This document shows, piece after piece, positions 18,981-37,015 of a stretch of DNA of 64,000 bases. A program made the translations under genes and the position numbers. Positions within the stretch are counted from its first letter, which is position 1. Every line of letters begins with the position of its first letter. The stretch covers positions 762,328 through 826,327 of the forward strand of contig NW_002060951.1 in NCBI RefSeq assembly GCF_000150275.1, written 5' to 3'. The DNA comes from Trichoplax adhaerens. Its lineage: Eukaryota > Placozoa > Uniplacotomia > Trichoplacea > Trichoplacidae. The notes under the pieces were generated by a model. That model was not told the DNA's origin and did not search any database. It worked only from the letters and a program-made list of their open reading frames with translations.

Positions 18981-19397
18981 TTCCAGCTACTCTATACATA
19001 CGTAGATTATTAATTAATTCTGTCTAGAGTATTGCAAATTGGCTAATCACAAGCCAACAGGTGAATTCGTTAATGTCTGTATAGTATTTGATTGCGATAT
19101 TGTAGTTCAGAAGACGTAAACCTAAACCTTGGAACTCTAGGGTAGTGTCGAGTCATGTCTAGACGTCCGGTATGTCAGTATCACGAGTTAACGATACTGT
19201 ACACTGTATAGTTACCCGGCTCTCATACTGTACAGTACAGTACAGTATGAGAACCGTGGAAGCAAAATTTCGATACTGTACCCTACAGTACAGTACATAC
19301 CATCATTTTTTACCGTACAGTACTGTACGTAGTGTACTGTACATTGTATCTCACGGAAAGCAAATCTTCCATACGCGTGCGTGAGAAGCGTGTCAAG
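18981..19397. promoter_or_regulatory. Putative bidirectional promoter METTL16 / EPS15 with GTAC array
   Basis: Only 417 bases separate the METTL16 and EPS15 start codons on opposite strands. The segment 19186-19345 holds a GTAC pentamer array (ACTGTACACTGTATAG, CTGTACAGTACAGTACAG, CCGTACAGTACTGTAC). No other recognisable core-promoter element was seen. The bidirectional function is inferred from geometry. Confidence 0.55.
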
Positions 19398-22300
19398 ATG
19401 GCCACCGATCCTTTCTTGAGCCAGGTAACTGCATCAAAACTAGCATAGAATGAATTAGTAAAGGCATAAAGTGACGTTATTAATCGAGATAAACGTAAGA
19501 AAAGCCTTAGTATCGATCAGTCAAATCACTTTTCTCAGCGTTATTCAATTGATCTCCATTAATTTTCAATCTGTATTCACTGGAAGTGAGAAAATAAACC
19601 TGTAGATGAGAGGGGAGAACGCAGTCGATGGAGATGTTCATTCCATTTCACTTAGCTTTGCTAATTGCTTCTGATATTTTCACTTTTCGAAATACTTTCT
19701 TTCCATTGCCATAACAAGGCAATGGACTGATACTACCAGTAAAGGTATTATTTTGTGTAGGATCCTCTTGTATTTTACGTTGATTTCCACGAAATCATAG
19801 CCATGTACTGGTTGATTTGACCCCTGTAACGTAGCCTACAGTAGTACTATCGTCAATCTGTCGCGGACTTAGGCGGAGCCATTTCCCCCTGTGATCATCC
19901 CATTTAAAGTTATCCTTTGAGTTGATATCGACTGAGAATATGAAGTGGAGATGAAAAGTAAAGCCAGATAGTCACTGTACTGCTATAGTAGAGTCTAGTT
20001 TAAATTGGTTTATATTTTATAGTGTTATCAAGCAGCTCTTTTTAAATGATACACATAGATCAATGTGGTATACTGCACCTTATCCATGTTATTGAGAATA
20101 TTAATACGTAGATAGCAGCAATGGTATCAACACCACTGTAGGGACTACCCATTTGGGGGGATATTCCCTACCTTTTAAGTAGTCCCTGCTCACTGCAGCC
20201 TAAAGTTGTAATACCCAGCGTTTGAAGATGGAAAGATTTTCTCGCTAATGAGGTTACTAATTTTCAGTAATAATTAATTAATTGCTGTAAGTGCAATATC
20301 AACGTAGGTATTAATAGCTTTGGATTCTCTTTCAAACTTTTTAAGAAGAGTTTACTTAGTTAAATAAGAGAATACCTGCAATTATTTTGACAACTGGATC
20401 AAGACAGACTCAAAAATCAACTTCATCTTTGTTATAAGCTATTATTTAATATAACTGGAAAAGAAAGCAATTTAATGCTGATAATCTACACTATGTATCC
20501 CTCCATTAGTGATATTTGAATGAATCGGCTTTAAAATGGCGCATACTGTACAGTACTACGCCCACATTAAGTGAAGTTAAAATGTTCATGATGGACACCT
20601 AATCAATGTGCTGTACTTCTCCAACAACTAATAATGGATACTTTATCCTTCAATCTGTGCCTTGTTAACAATTTCAAGTATCGCACACCAACTTTTACAT
20701 TACCATGTTTTATCCCAAAATAAACTCATAAACTGCTAGACGACTTGCTGCACTTAGTTAACTTAATACAAATGCATTGTAGTTGATCGATGAAGTATAT
20801 TGGAATCGACATCACTGTAATACAGTACGGTAGTAATATCGATGTCATCGCCATCAACTTATACAAGTTGATCACATTAAAAATGAAGAACTGCCAATCA
20901 CTAAACCTAAGTTAGTACTAAGATAGTGTTTGATGGCTGTCAATGTCTTTCATTACTGTTTTCAATCACGATCAATAAATACGCCCGTATTCGTTAACAT
21001 TGGTGCACACCAAGCTAGATCAGTTTACTCTTTCATCTGTTGCGTTTAGCTGTCAGCATATCTCTTAGAAATGAAAATTTTAATGTAAACAAGGTATAGT
21101 ACTGTAATTATCTAAAAACTTCAGTTAGCTTTTCATACTGTCTAGTAATACAGTTAAAAGACGGATAGACATTATGTTCGTGATATTTGCGTGTCCCGCC
21201 CGATAAACACAGAGTGGCCGCAAATTCGATATTTCTGTTGTCTATAATCGACTATTAAACTTCCAGCTAAGCTATTCAAAATTAAGACAAAAATAAATTT
21301 TGCCCAGAACACAAAATTTACAGAGAAGTGTTCATATTCGGTCAAATAGATTTAGGATAACGAGTAAAAAATGATGACTATGATACAGTATACGTATAGA
21401 ATAAACATAGTGTATTGATCATCCAAATGGCTTTTGTACCTTACACGGCTTACACGTACGATAGAAAATAAAGCGTGTTTTACAGAAAAATTGATACTTC
21501 TCTTTACAGTCTGCATAACGTTTCCTAAAAGAATAGCCCACCTTGAAATCATCCTAATACAAGCGAACTAAGAATATATTTTACATTATACGGCATTATA
21601 ACTATCAAGATCTTCTACAGTATAAGATACAAAAGCAAGTTTCTGCTCAAATTTCTCCTATGCAGTACAATATGTATACTAAATGTATTACTTCAAGTAT
21701 GGTCTATCATTCTTGACGATTTCAGTCAACTAGTATAATTTGTTTTGTCTCGGATGTAGACTATAGAGTGCGATGTTGCTCCATTTAGTAAAACACGAAA
21801 GTCTACGCAACAATAACCTTACAATCATACTTTAGGCGATGTATTATTATGAAATTCCTAATCGATCAACTACAACCTCGATTGATTTCTTATTTATAAT
21901 GATTGATATAGAAACGGATAAGTTGTGTACTTGTTGTATCCTTTATTATAATAGTACGTAAAAGTATGAACAAAAACAGAGAACGTACTAAAGGCGATGC
22001 CCTGGTGTTTATACTGTACTATAACACTAAATATCACTGACGATTGCAGGATCGCTTTATGTAACCAAATGTCGATTCGGACATTACTCTTGAATGGCTT
22101 CCGAATATTTTAAAGCAAACGAAAACTAAAAAAGACTGACATTACTGTACTAATAAGTTAGATCTCTTAATTTACACGTATCGTCAGTACGAACCTATAC
22201 CATGGGATTGCGAGAAAATCTCAATTCACAATCTATATACCAACTATGACTAATCCATATGACTCTTTCAATTTGATCGATGGATCCATGATATCCCATT

Positions 22301-25300
22301 TATTTTTGTTTTCATTTTTCGTCATCAGTAATCGATAAGAACCATATCATTAATTAAAACAAACACGTACATCAGTGGCCTGTGATTATGCTCGAGGTAG
22401 ACTGAAATCATTCAAATTACAATGTATATAACATATATATTTACAAATACTGTATATTGATTTCTTCACGGCATCTTTTATTCACACACGTTTAAACTCT
22501 AAAGTTGCTATTAATCATCAGAGTGAAGCAGTTATGATTTGATGATACTCCAGTTCAAAGTTCAGAAGACCAATGTCTGTTCTGTTTGACAAGTTCTAAT
22601 TGAAAATTACTTTACAACGTATAAAAAGATAACATTTATTCATTTATTCGTAATCTTTTTTTTACTCTTGTAATAACTACTGTAATACCTGCATAACATT
22701 ATACACAAATGATCATTCCACAAAAATCCGACTAGTCATTGCTTACTTTTTCGTGCACCGCAGAAAAATATCTACCCTAATACAGCTATTGCATCCAATA
22801 AACGCAACGTGGATTGTTAGCTTCGTATACATGATGTAACACTTTTCGCTGTTCAAATGAAATCGTAAGGCACTATGTTGCTAAATTTTCAATTTGCTTT
22901 CCATCTTAATTAAAGTCTAATATTACTAATATATTGATAAAAAGCTAATAGCTTACTATATACTACTAATATTTTGCAGTAATTCCGTGTTAAATGAATT
23001 TGTTTTACTTGGTAGCCATGATGGAATTAATGTTTTTTAATTATTAATTTCTACCAATTCAATTTAGCTGGCTGGGATGAACGCTTCTGTATACGAAAAT
23101 TATTACAGACAGGTAAGATAAAATTGTAAATCCTATATTAGTGCTATTTACTGTTTGCAATCTTCAACTCAGCTCACAGATTAACATAACAAAATATTTA
23201 TTCAGTTTCAAAGATCACAACCTTTATGTGTGTAGCTATAAATTGCTTAACAAATCGAGACTAATAAAATTAGACAAATTCTATTAGCATGCCATGGCTT
23301 GTAACGAATACATTTTATACTCTTTGTAAGATGGATCCTAATGGCACTGGCAAGATTGCTGCCGTCGATTTGGTGCCAACATTAAAAAAATCTAACTTAA
23401 AGGAGTCTGTCTTACATCAGGTAAATTATACTTTATATTCACTCTGTTTAACTGTAAGAGCAAAGCAAGGAATTTGGTTGAACTCATATTATTTCGTTAT
23501 GTATAGCTCTCTCTCTTATTAAATTATGTGATAGACAATGACAATACCATTTATTATCTTATTTGAATATCCTCATTAGATATGGGAACTTGGCGATTCC
23601 TCAAAAGATGGTTACCTAAATAAGAAATCTTTCTGTATTGTACTTAAGCTCATTGCATTAGCTCAGTGCGGTCGAGATTTTTCACTTTCTAATGTAAATT
23701 TTCCAGCTCCGCCACCCGATTTAGTACGTATTTCATAAATATAAATTTTAACACGCGTATTTAATTAATAGATTCTGCTAACAATAGAAATTTAAACATC
23801 AAAACAAACCAAACTATAGCATCATTATTTTATAATCTTCTTGATTTATGCTCAAATACTATAGGATAATCCTACTTTTTATAATCAGTACAGTAATTGT
23901 ACCAACCCTACTGTACCTGGTATTGGTTTAAATCGAAAAGCATTGTCTGGTTCCTTGGATAATATATCTTGGGGAATAAGTGTTAGCCTTAAATGCTATA
24001 TTTACTATGTTTTGATTATCTAAGATTGAATTGAAATAATCAAGGTATTGACTATACTCATATCCTATCTTCTTTTCTATTGACATATGTGATTGCAGAA
24101 AGAAGACCAAACAAAATATAATCAAATATTTGATGTACGGTGTAATGTTTTACTACTTTTTAAATTTATGTTTTGTACCACATTTCACTAATGTTTGATA
24201 ATTATTTTAAAAAATATTAATTCTAACTAGAATCTAAACCCTGTCAACACCCGCTTAACTGGAGAACAAATAAAACCAGTAATGAAAACAGATAAATTGC
24301 ATTAATTATCTGATCGTCAATGAGTTTGTAATATATTAAAAATGAAATAGCTATCGTAACAATAAGGTCTCATATTTATAAAACATTCATTCTCTCATCG
24401 GTATTTTTTCTTAATTCTCTCTTATAGATTTTTTTAAAATCTAAACTTCCACAGGATACTTTAAGTCTGGTCAGTTCAATAATATATCTTTTATTATATT
24501 ATGTAATTTATTCTATAATCCCTAGTTCTTGCATAAGATAAATTCTAGCCTGCTGTTAATACTACTATTTTTTATTCTTTAATCTTGTTTGTAGATATGG
24601 GATACGTGCGATTTTGAAAAAGATGGTACTTTAGATAAAGAAGAATTTATTTTGGTAAGTAATAATATGCGTATAATATTCTAACTGAATACTTTATATA
24701 ATAAAATAAAATATTTAAAAATTATATACAATTATAGGCTATGTATTTTATTTCGAATGCGGTGAAAGATAAACCAATTCCCAAACGATTACCACAAGAA
24801 CTTATACCTCCATCTAAACGAAGCAGCCATCATGTACTAAAATTCTAGCTATGCAATTTCTTAAAGTCCTGTCATGGTAATAATTTGTAGAAAATTAATA
24901 TCATAAACATATTCTGTTCATATATAATTAGGGAAAAATTGCAACCACAGACAATTCTACAGTAGACTGGGTTGTAAGCAAGAGCGATAAGGAGAAATAT
25001 GATGAATATTTCCGAAATATAAATCCAGATATAACTAGTGAACTTAAAGGTAGAAACATTCTAATGAAGGAACAAAGATGTTGCTATTCTTTTCTTATGC
25101 ACGCAAATTGTAAACGTGTCTTATTGTATGCTATTCATTTGATCCTTTAGCGGAAGATGTTCGCGATGTCTTTCTCATGTCTGGCCTTTCTCAGCAGGTT
25201 TTAGGTAGCATCTGGTAAGAACTTTTCTTTGATTATTCTTTGATTACAAATAGTCACGGAAGAGAAAATTATCTTATTATAATTATCCCATTGTTAGGAA

Positions 25301-28300
25301 TTTGTGTGATATCAATCATACCGGGAAACTAAATAGTGAACAATTTGCATTAGCTTTATACCTAATACAACAAAAGGTAAAGTTGCAACGAAGATTTTTT
25401 TGATTTACTATCGTTATATTAGTTACTTTAGTTATATATGCCTTTCAAATCTATGAATATAACGCACGTAGATAAACGGCATCGAACTACCCCTAACGCT
25501 TTCAGCAAATATGGTACCTCCGTCAATGAGACTTGATAAATCGGTCGAAAAGGTACAATCACAAAGTACTATCATATATTTTATGCTTATGTGATATTTT
25601 TGATGGAGCCGGATACTAATAAATCACTAAATCTAATTCCGACAGCCTGCATCGGCGTTTGATTCGTCTGCTTTTAAGGAATTTGATTCACTGAATCGAA
25701 ATATCCAACAGCTTATAAGGTCAGTATAATATTGGATAAAGAACGGAATAAATTATAATCGGAGAGATTAAAAGCATCATAAAATTTATGATTTTATAAT
25801 CTCTCATTAGCGATAAAACGAAATTACAGAAAGAAATTGGAGATACGGAGAGTTCAATTAGGCAAATTACTACTCAGATTGAAGATTTTACGACTGAATC
25901 TCAAAAATTAAGCGTAGAATGTGTTGAATTAGCAGCTAGAAAAGAAGAAATCCAAAAGGAGCTTGCTGATTTAGAAGCTAAAGTAAGTAAAATTTGAGCC
26001 TATTTTAAAAATAACACGCTTAATGATTGATATTCTTCGCTGTAAATATAATATAGAAAATTAAGCAGGAAAATATCGTTAAAGATATTTGCGAAAAATA
26101 CGAAAAGGAACAACTAGAGGTACAATGATTTAATATAGCTACTAACGAATCATTAAGAAATTGTTAGAAACTTATAATAATTTGTTTACTAGATAACAAA
26201 AATGAAACAGCAATTGCAGATGCAAGACAAAACGGTCAAAGTAAGTTTTACCATCATATTTTGTAGAAATGAAAATCATTTACTAATATAACTGTGACGT
26301 AGGAACAAGAAGAAGAGCTGGCGAGAGCTCGATCAGAATTAAATAATTTGCGTAATACTGAATCTAGACTAGATGCAGAGGTAAAACTGAAGCATTGTAC
26401 TAAACATCTTTTTTCTAACGTATATTTAAGTAGTACACTACGTACGATATTTATCACACTAGATTGAAAATGCTCGAAATAAGTTAGACAGTCTTGTAAA
26501 AGAAATCAAGGATATCAATGCCGAAATTAAAGTGGTAAACTTTATGAAAAGATATACTATAATCTCGTATATCTTGATTTTATCCGGTATCTTGGTACAT
26601 AATTTTCATTTTATTTGTCGTTCTCCATTATTTTAGTTGACTAATAAATCGCAGTCATCCGCTGATGCTAAAACAGAACTAATTGAAAGTATTAAACGAT
26701 ATGGTGGTGAAAGTAATGAAATAGAGTTGGATTTCAACACTACTGCTAGTATCGATAGTGCTGTATCTTTAACAGAATTTCCTAGTGAAACTTTGGATAA
26801 TAAGTCTACTAGCACAAACAACTTTTCTTCTGATGCTTTTGAAACAAAATTCAATAACAATGCATTTTCATCAGATGCGTTCTCTACCAAATCAGATCAG
26901 AATGCATTTAAGGCTAATTTTGATAATAACAATACATTTTCTTCCGACGCTTTCGGCGATTTTAAGGCAGATTTTGAAAATCAGGTAGATTCTTACATTT
27001 GATTATATGTTGAAGATTTTTTTTATTGCTTGATGGCTTATACATAATTGAATTTTAAAGAATAACCAAGCGATTAGCAATACTGATACCGCTAAGAATA
27101 ATGTCGATAGTGGTAAGACGATAGAAAATTCAATTTCTGCATAACGATTGCTATCTTATTAATCAATTATTTTCTTTTAGCGGATGATATAGATCCGTTT
27201 AGCACCCAAGATCCTTTTGCATCTGGTAAAATTTTATATCGATTCATCAATGTTGCAAATTTGCACGATAAGCTTATAAATCTTTTATAGATCTATAACG
27301 TAATTACAGTGTGTAACTTTTATAATCTCATTGTTTTGATATCTTGTATTTTGTAGATCCATTCAAGACTGATGATGTATTAGCCGACCCATTCGCGGAG
27401 GGTGATCCGTTCTCGGTAAGAATTTTGAATTCTACTGTAACATATCAATTAAAGATATGTATGTCATCCTTCTATTACTGTATTTGTATGCAATAGGAAA
27501 CGGCTGCAGATCCCTTCAGTGAACCGATCTCAAGTATTAATTGATTAATTCTCATATTTATGCTATTATTTCAGTGAATACTAAATGAATTAAGTTGTAT
27601 TTGTAATCGCTTAATAGGTAACACTGATGATGCCTTCAAATCTAAAACTTTGAACGACTCAGATCCATTTGGTGACAAAAACGTGAGTCTCTCCGGTTAT
27701 ATTGGTCAAATAATGTGAACAACTTGGCAGTTCAAACTCATATAAAGAAATTTCATTTTACAGGCAAAAACATCCACTACGACTGGATTTGATAAATTTG
27801 ATGCGTTTGCAGATTTTGAAGGTAGTAAGTCAACCGATAAGGCCTTCGAAAGCCAAAATCAAGCTAACAGCAGTACTGCCTTCACTGCCTTTGGAGATGA
27901 TCCATTTCAAACGAACATTACTGCTACCAGTAACATTAATAACTTAGATCCATTTGATACCAAGAAATCTGATGATCTTTTCGCTAGTGGTAGCAATGAT
28001 AATACAAGCAAAAAGTCTCCACCTCCTCGACCACCTCCACCAAAAGTTAAAGGTAAAAGCAAGCAAGATGACCCGTTTGGGGCTTTTTTCTCCAATGATG
28101 ATCCATTTGCAAGCAAGTCTAGCGGTAGTGCGCTTTCTTCAAATGATCCGTTCGCACCCAAGTCTACTAGCGACACTGGAAATAATAACAGTGCAGGGTT
28201 TGACGCTTTCAGTAACGCCTTTACGTCAAGTTCATCGTCATCTGCCCCACAGGCAAGTAATTAGCCGTAACCTAGATAATGTAGATCCGACGTATGCTAA

Positions 28301-28463
28301 TTTTGGGAATACACCGACACAGTTCAGTACTTTTTCAGAAGCGGATCAGTTAGATTGGGCGAAAAAAGATAGCAAACGTTTAGAAAGTGAGCGAAAACAA
28401 CAAGAGGAAACGGAAGACTTAGAATTGCAAAAAGCCATCAAAGCATCATTAGCGATATCTTGA
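19398..28463 (+). CDS. EPS15: EPS15/EPS15L1 endocytic adaptor
   Basis: Clathrin-mediated endocytosis scaffold. A 9-codon first exon (19398-19424, MATDPFLSQ) is followed by a 3.6-kb intron and exons 23068-23112, 23331-23420, 23580-23723, 23865-23981, 24099-24134, 24231-24278, 24428-24469, 24595-24654, 24738-24833, 24932-25049, 25151-25214, 25298-25376, 25472-25552, 25646-25719, 25811-25982, 26057-26119, 26193-26240, 26303-26380, 26463-26534, 26637-26984, 27061-27112, 27181-27225, 27357-27415, 27497-27533, 27618-27682, 27764-28463. In order: three EH domains (NASVYENYYRQ; KEDQTKYNQIFD; DKEKYDEYF), a coiled coil (exons near 25646-26534), many DPF AP2-binding motifs (27181-28160), a proline-rich PPPRPPPPK, and a C-terminal UIM-like EDLELQKAIKASLAIS. 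About 930-945 residues. The last exon needs a small frame change near 28212-28275. The first exon is inferred from phase and similarity to EPS15 N-termini. Confidence 0.94.
19425..23067 (+). other. Large first intron of EPS15
   Basis: A 3.6-kb intron, by far the longest in the window. It contains scattered single GTAC motifs (for example 20545-20560, 20820-20832) and a small nested inverted repeat at 20138-20187. A 66-codon minus-strand frame at 21352-21552 has no recognisable similarity. First-intron regulatory elements are plausible but not shown. Confidence 0.5.
20138..20187. repeat. Nested inverted repeat in EPS15 intron 1
   Basis: AGGGACTAC (20140-20148) pairs with GTAGTCCCT (20179-20187), and the overlapping GTAGGGA (20138-20144) pairs with TCCCTAC (20165-20171), so two alternative hairpins share one left arm. 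A G6 run lies between the arms. Confidence 0.6.
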
Positions 28464-28921
28464 TTTGGTTTTAATGAACATTTTATTATCGTGTTATTAT
28501 TGTAAAATTGATGGCCAGTAAATCATGAAATCTAAAAATAGTTAATCCTCAAAAGCTAACCCATGTATTGCTAACATCTTAGACATCCTATCTACTAGGA
28601 TAGAAGTAGATTATAAAGGTCTTACATATTGGTTCATGTTAATAATGTTATGGAATATATGCTAAGAATATTGAAGCTTGAACCCTGCATTACCATACAA
28701 TCAAGATTATGTCAAGAAGTAATGCTCTTGTTCTGGACGAATAATTTAACAATAATTTTTACTCTGAGAATTAAACTACTCACTGTATGTAGTATGCTGT
28801 TACGAATTAGCACAATTCTAATACCTCCAAATAATAATAGTCCATTACGGTGTATACGCAATTAATTTAATTCATATTTACGAATACACTGGGTGATAAT
28901 CTTTCGGTGGTATGTATAAGT
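28464..28921. other. Convergent intergenic region EPS15 / CTH
   Basis: Only 458 bases separate the two stop codons, so the 3' UTRs probably meet or overlap. No coding or repeat feature seen; a 78-codon plus-strand frame at 28629-28865 looks spurious. Confidence 0.6.
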
Positions 28922-33137
<4,216 letters not shown>

Positions 33138-35750
33138 GATTCTCCAATACAGATATTGTTGTTTTTGATTAATTTATTTATTGCTTAAAGTGTTGGGAGT
33201 GTCAGCGGTGCAATGCGCCGACGTCAAATGAAGGTTTGCCTTTATATATAAACTGCGGACGTTTGTCTACAGTACAATCTACTGTAGTCTATAGTACTTT
33301 ACTACACTAAAGGCAATTTGCTTGATACAGCAAAGTATCCTCAAAATCTTCCGCTAAAACATTGACGAAGATTCAAGGATTGACTTGAAATCTTTACCTA
33401 AAACATTTTTATTGAAACATCAGTAGAAGTAACTGATATTTCAACATAGGTGATATCATAAGCAGTGGTATCAAGTCAGATAGGTTGCAAACCAATGCAT
33501 TCCATGCTGTCGTTATTCAATTCAAACTTGGAAATGGAAGGTAGGATTAGCAATGTTGAAGGCGTTACAATGCGTGGATCCATTCAAAGAATAATTGGAT
33601 TCAACATTGCATTGACGAATGGTCTGATGATGTAATTTCATGCAATCTATAAATGAATAATCTGGATATTGAATGGTTGTTATTAGAATAATTCAAAATT
33701 TGAATAACTAAACATTCTGTATAGTACTTACTGTACAACTTCCGTGCATTATTTGCATCAGAACATGAAAGTCTGGTATGATGTACAGTACTGTATATCA
33801 TCATCACTAGTGGAGTAGTTAGTACATACTGTACACAGTGTTGTGTATTTGTAGGTACATCGCACGGAGAAAGGGATTCTGGTAAAATGGACAGCCGGGC
33901 CCGATTTTATAGACAGTAGGTGAGAAGCATGGACTCAAAAGGGCCGTTTAAAAGGAAAATAATGCAATTTTGTGCAATCTACTCATCTATACGATATCGA
34001 TATTATAATATTGATTGATTTTCTTTTATGAGTTACTTAAGGTTTGCATTCTGAATAATCATGATTGCAGTATGTTGGAATATTGTTATTAATTCCACTC
34101 AATATTGACGGTCAGTCGACGGTGGGGTTTGCAGTATAAAGTAAACGATACTTCCTGATGATCATACAGCATAATCTTTCCTTAGGATGATCAACTTTTC
34201 TCTGGCCAATGGATGATTGCTGTAAAGTTCAACTTTTTCTCAGGCCAATCAAAAGAATACCAGTGTGATATAAATGATCATATATTCGTATATCACGAGT
34301 GAGAGCTAGAGACCTTATCGTTACCGCTAACAGTACTCTATATCCATCATCACATTTGGTGATTTAGTGGTAGCTGATCTAGTCGTTGTAAGTTTGGAGA
34401 AGCAGAGAGATTTTATGGTACTGACATAATATTTGTATATTGAGCACCTGGAGTTCAAAACAAAACAAAAATGTCCTATAAATATACAGTATAGTATAAA
34501 GAATTCATTCATGTCTAGCAGTTGATGGTAGAAGTGGAATCAATAAGTTAAGTGGAACATCTATTGTACTGTACATTCCATGCCAACAAAGACCTGAACC
34601 ATGTGCTTACGTAGCAATCATCGATTGGACAGAGATAAGAAATTGATTATCCTAATTAGGTGGTATCGTACTGTAGTCTACAAAAAAAAATAAATTACTC
34701 AGGCATGCTTATGAGAGCTTCTTCTTTCCACACATAACCATTTTGATAAGTTTCGTTCTCAAAATGTCGCAAAACATTAGTGTTGATTTCTCTGAAACGA
34801 AAGGATCACGCTGCATAACTCAGTATACAGTTTACAGTACTGCACTGTACTGTAGAACATCCGATCGATGCACTGCAAGTTGTCCGCAACCATATCTCAA
34901 CACATTGTGGGTTGCAAAACCTGCGTGTTCATTATACCGTACTGGAAGAACGGTTTGTGTTCACCTAGTCAACTTTCTGCCTGCCATTGTAGCTATTCAA
35001 TTGCAATACATGAGGTCCGTCGTAAAATTACGTTGTTAGGCGGTATAGGTACAGTATAAGTGAGCTATCAGAGAGCTACTATTGCATAATGAGCCAAGCT
35101 TAGCCATGGCAATTATGCAATTTACCGTTAGCTAGCTTTGCTTTTACCAAAGCAAAGCCAATTGCAAAGCTGATACTGACTTCTAGTACTGCCTTATGGA
35201 CACTTATTGTACAGTCTACACTGCAGTGTCCTGCACAGTGCACTGCATACTCCAACTTGGCATTCGGCTTGAACAATTTCTGTCCTAACACAGTGTTTGT
35301 ATAGCGATTGCACTCATTTCTGCTTCGAAAATCAATAATTGGATCGGGTTCGGCTTGCCTTTCCACTCCATTGCAGCAACTGGTGTACAAGTGTACTGTA
35401 CACTGTACACTGTACAGCATGGGGTCAAATGCTGTACTGTACTGTACACTTGTGTACACTGTACAGTACAGTACAAAGCGAACACGATACAGTACAAATC
35501 ACTCTGGGAGGATCCCGCTATGCAGTGTTCTATAGTACTGTACAGTACACAGTAATTCGCTATACTCTACGTATAGTATTCGCATGCTGGCCTACAGAAG
35601 GACAGAATATTTCTAAGGCTGCGAGACTATGGTCAATCGATAGTACTATCAATGTGTGGTGTATGGGTTTCAAGCACTGTTGCAACACCAGTAGTGCATC
35701 ATTTGACTTGAAACTTGCAGCTTCTTACTCAGCTGAATCGCGGAATTGCA
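33138..35750. promoter_or_regulatory. Divergent intergenic region CTH / FDX2 with GTAC arrays
   Basis: About 2.6 kb between opposing start codons. GTAC pentamer clusters occur at about 33268-33305, 33725-33840, 34825-34860, 35200-35250, 35388-35500 and 35533-35560, densest in the 350 bases ending about 190 bases before the FDX2 ATG. Several overlapping frames rich in YCTVQ/YSTVQ on both strands are products of the array. No additional gene was recognised. Confidence 0.6.

Positions 35751-37015
<1,265 letters not shown>

Noticed and set aside
27907-28176. 89-codon minus-strand frame
   Set aside because: Antisense shadow of the DPF-rich EPS15 exon.
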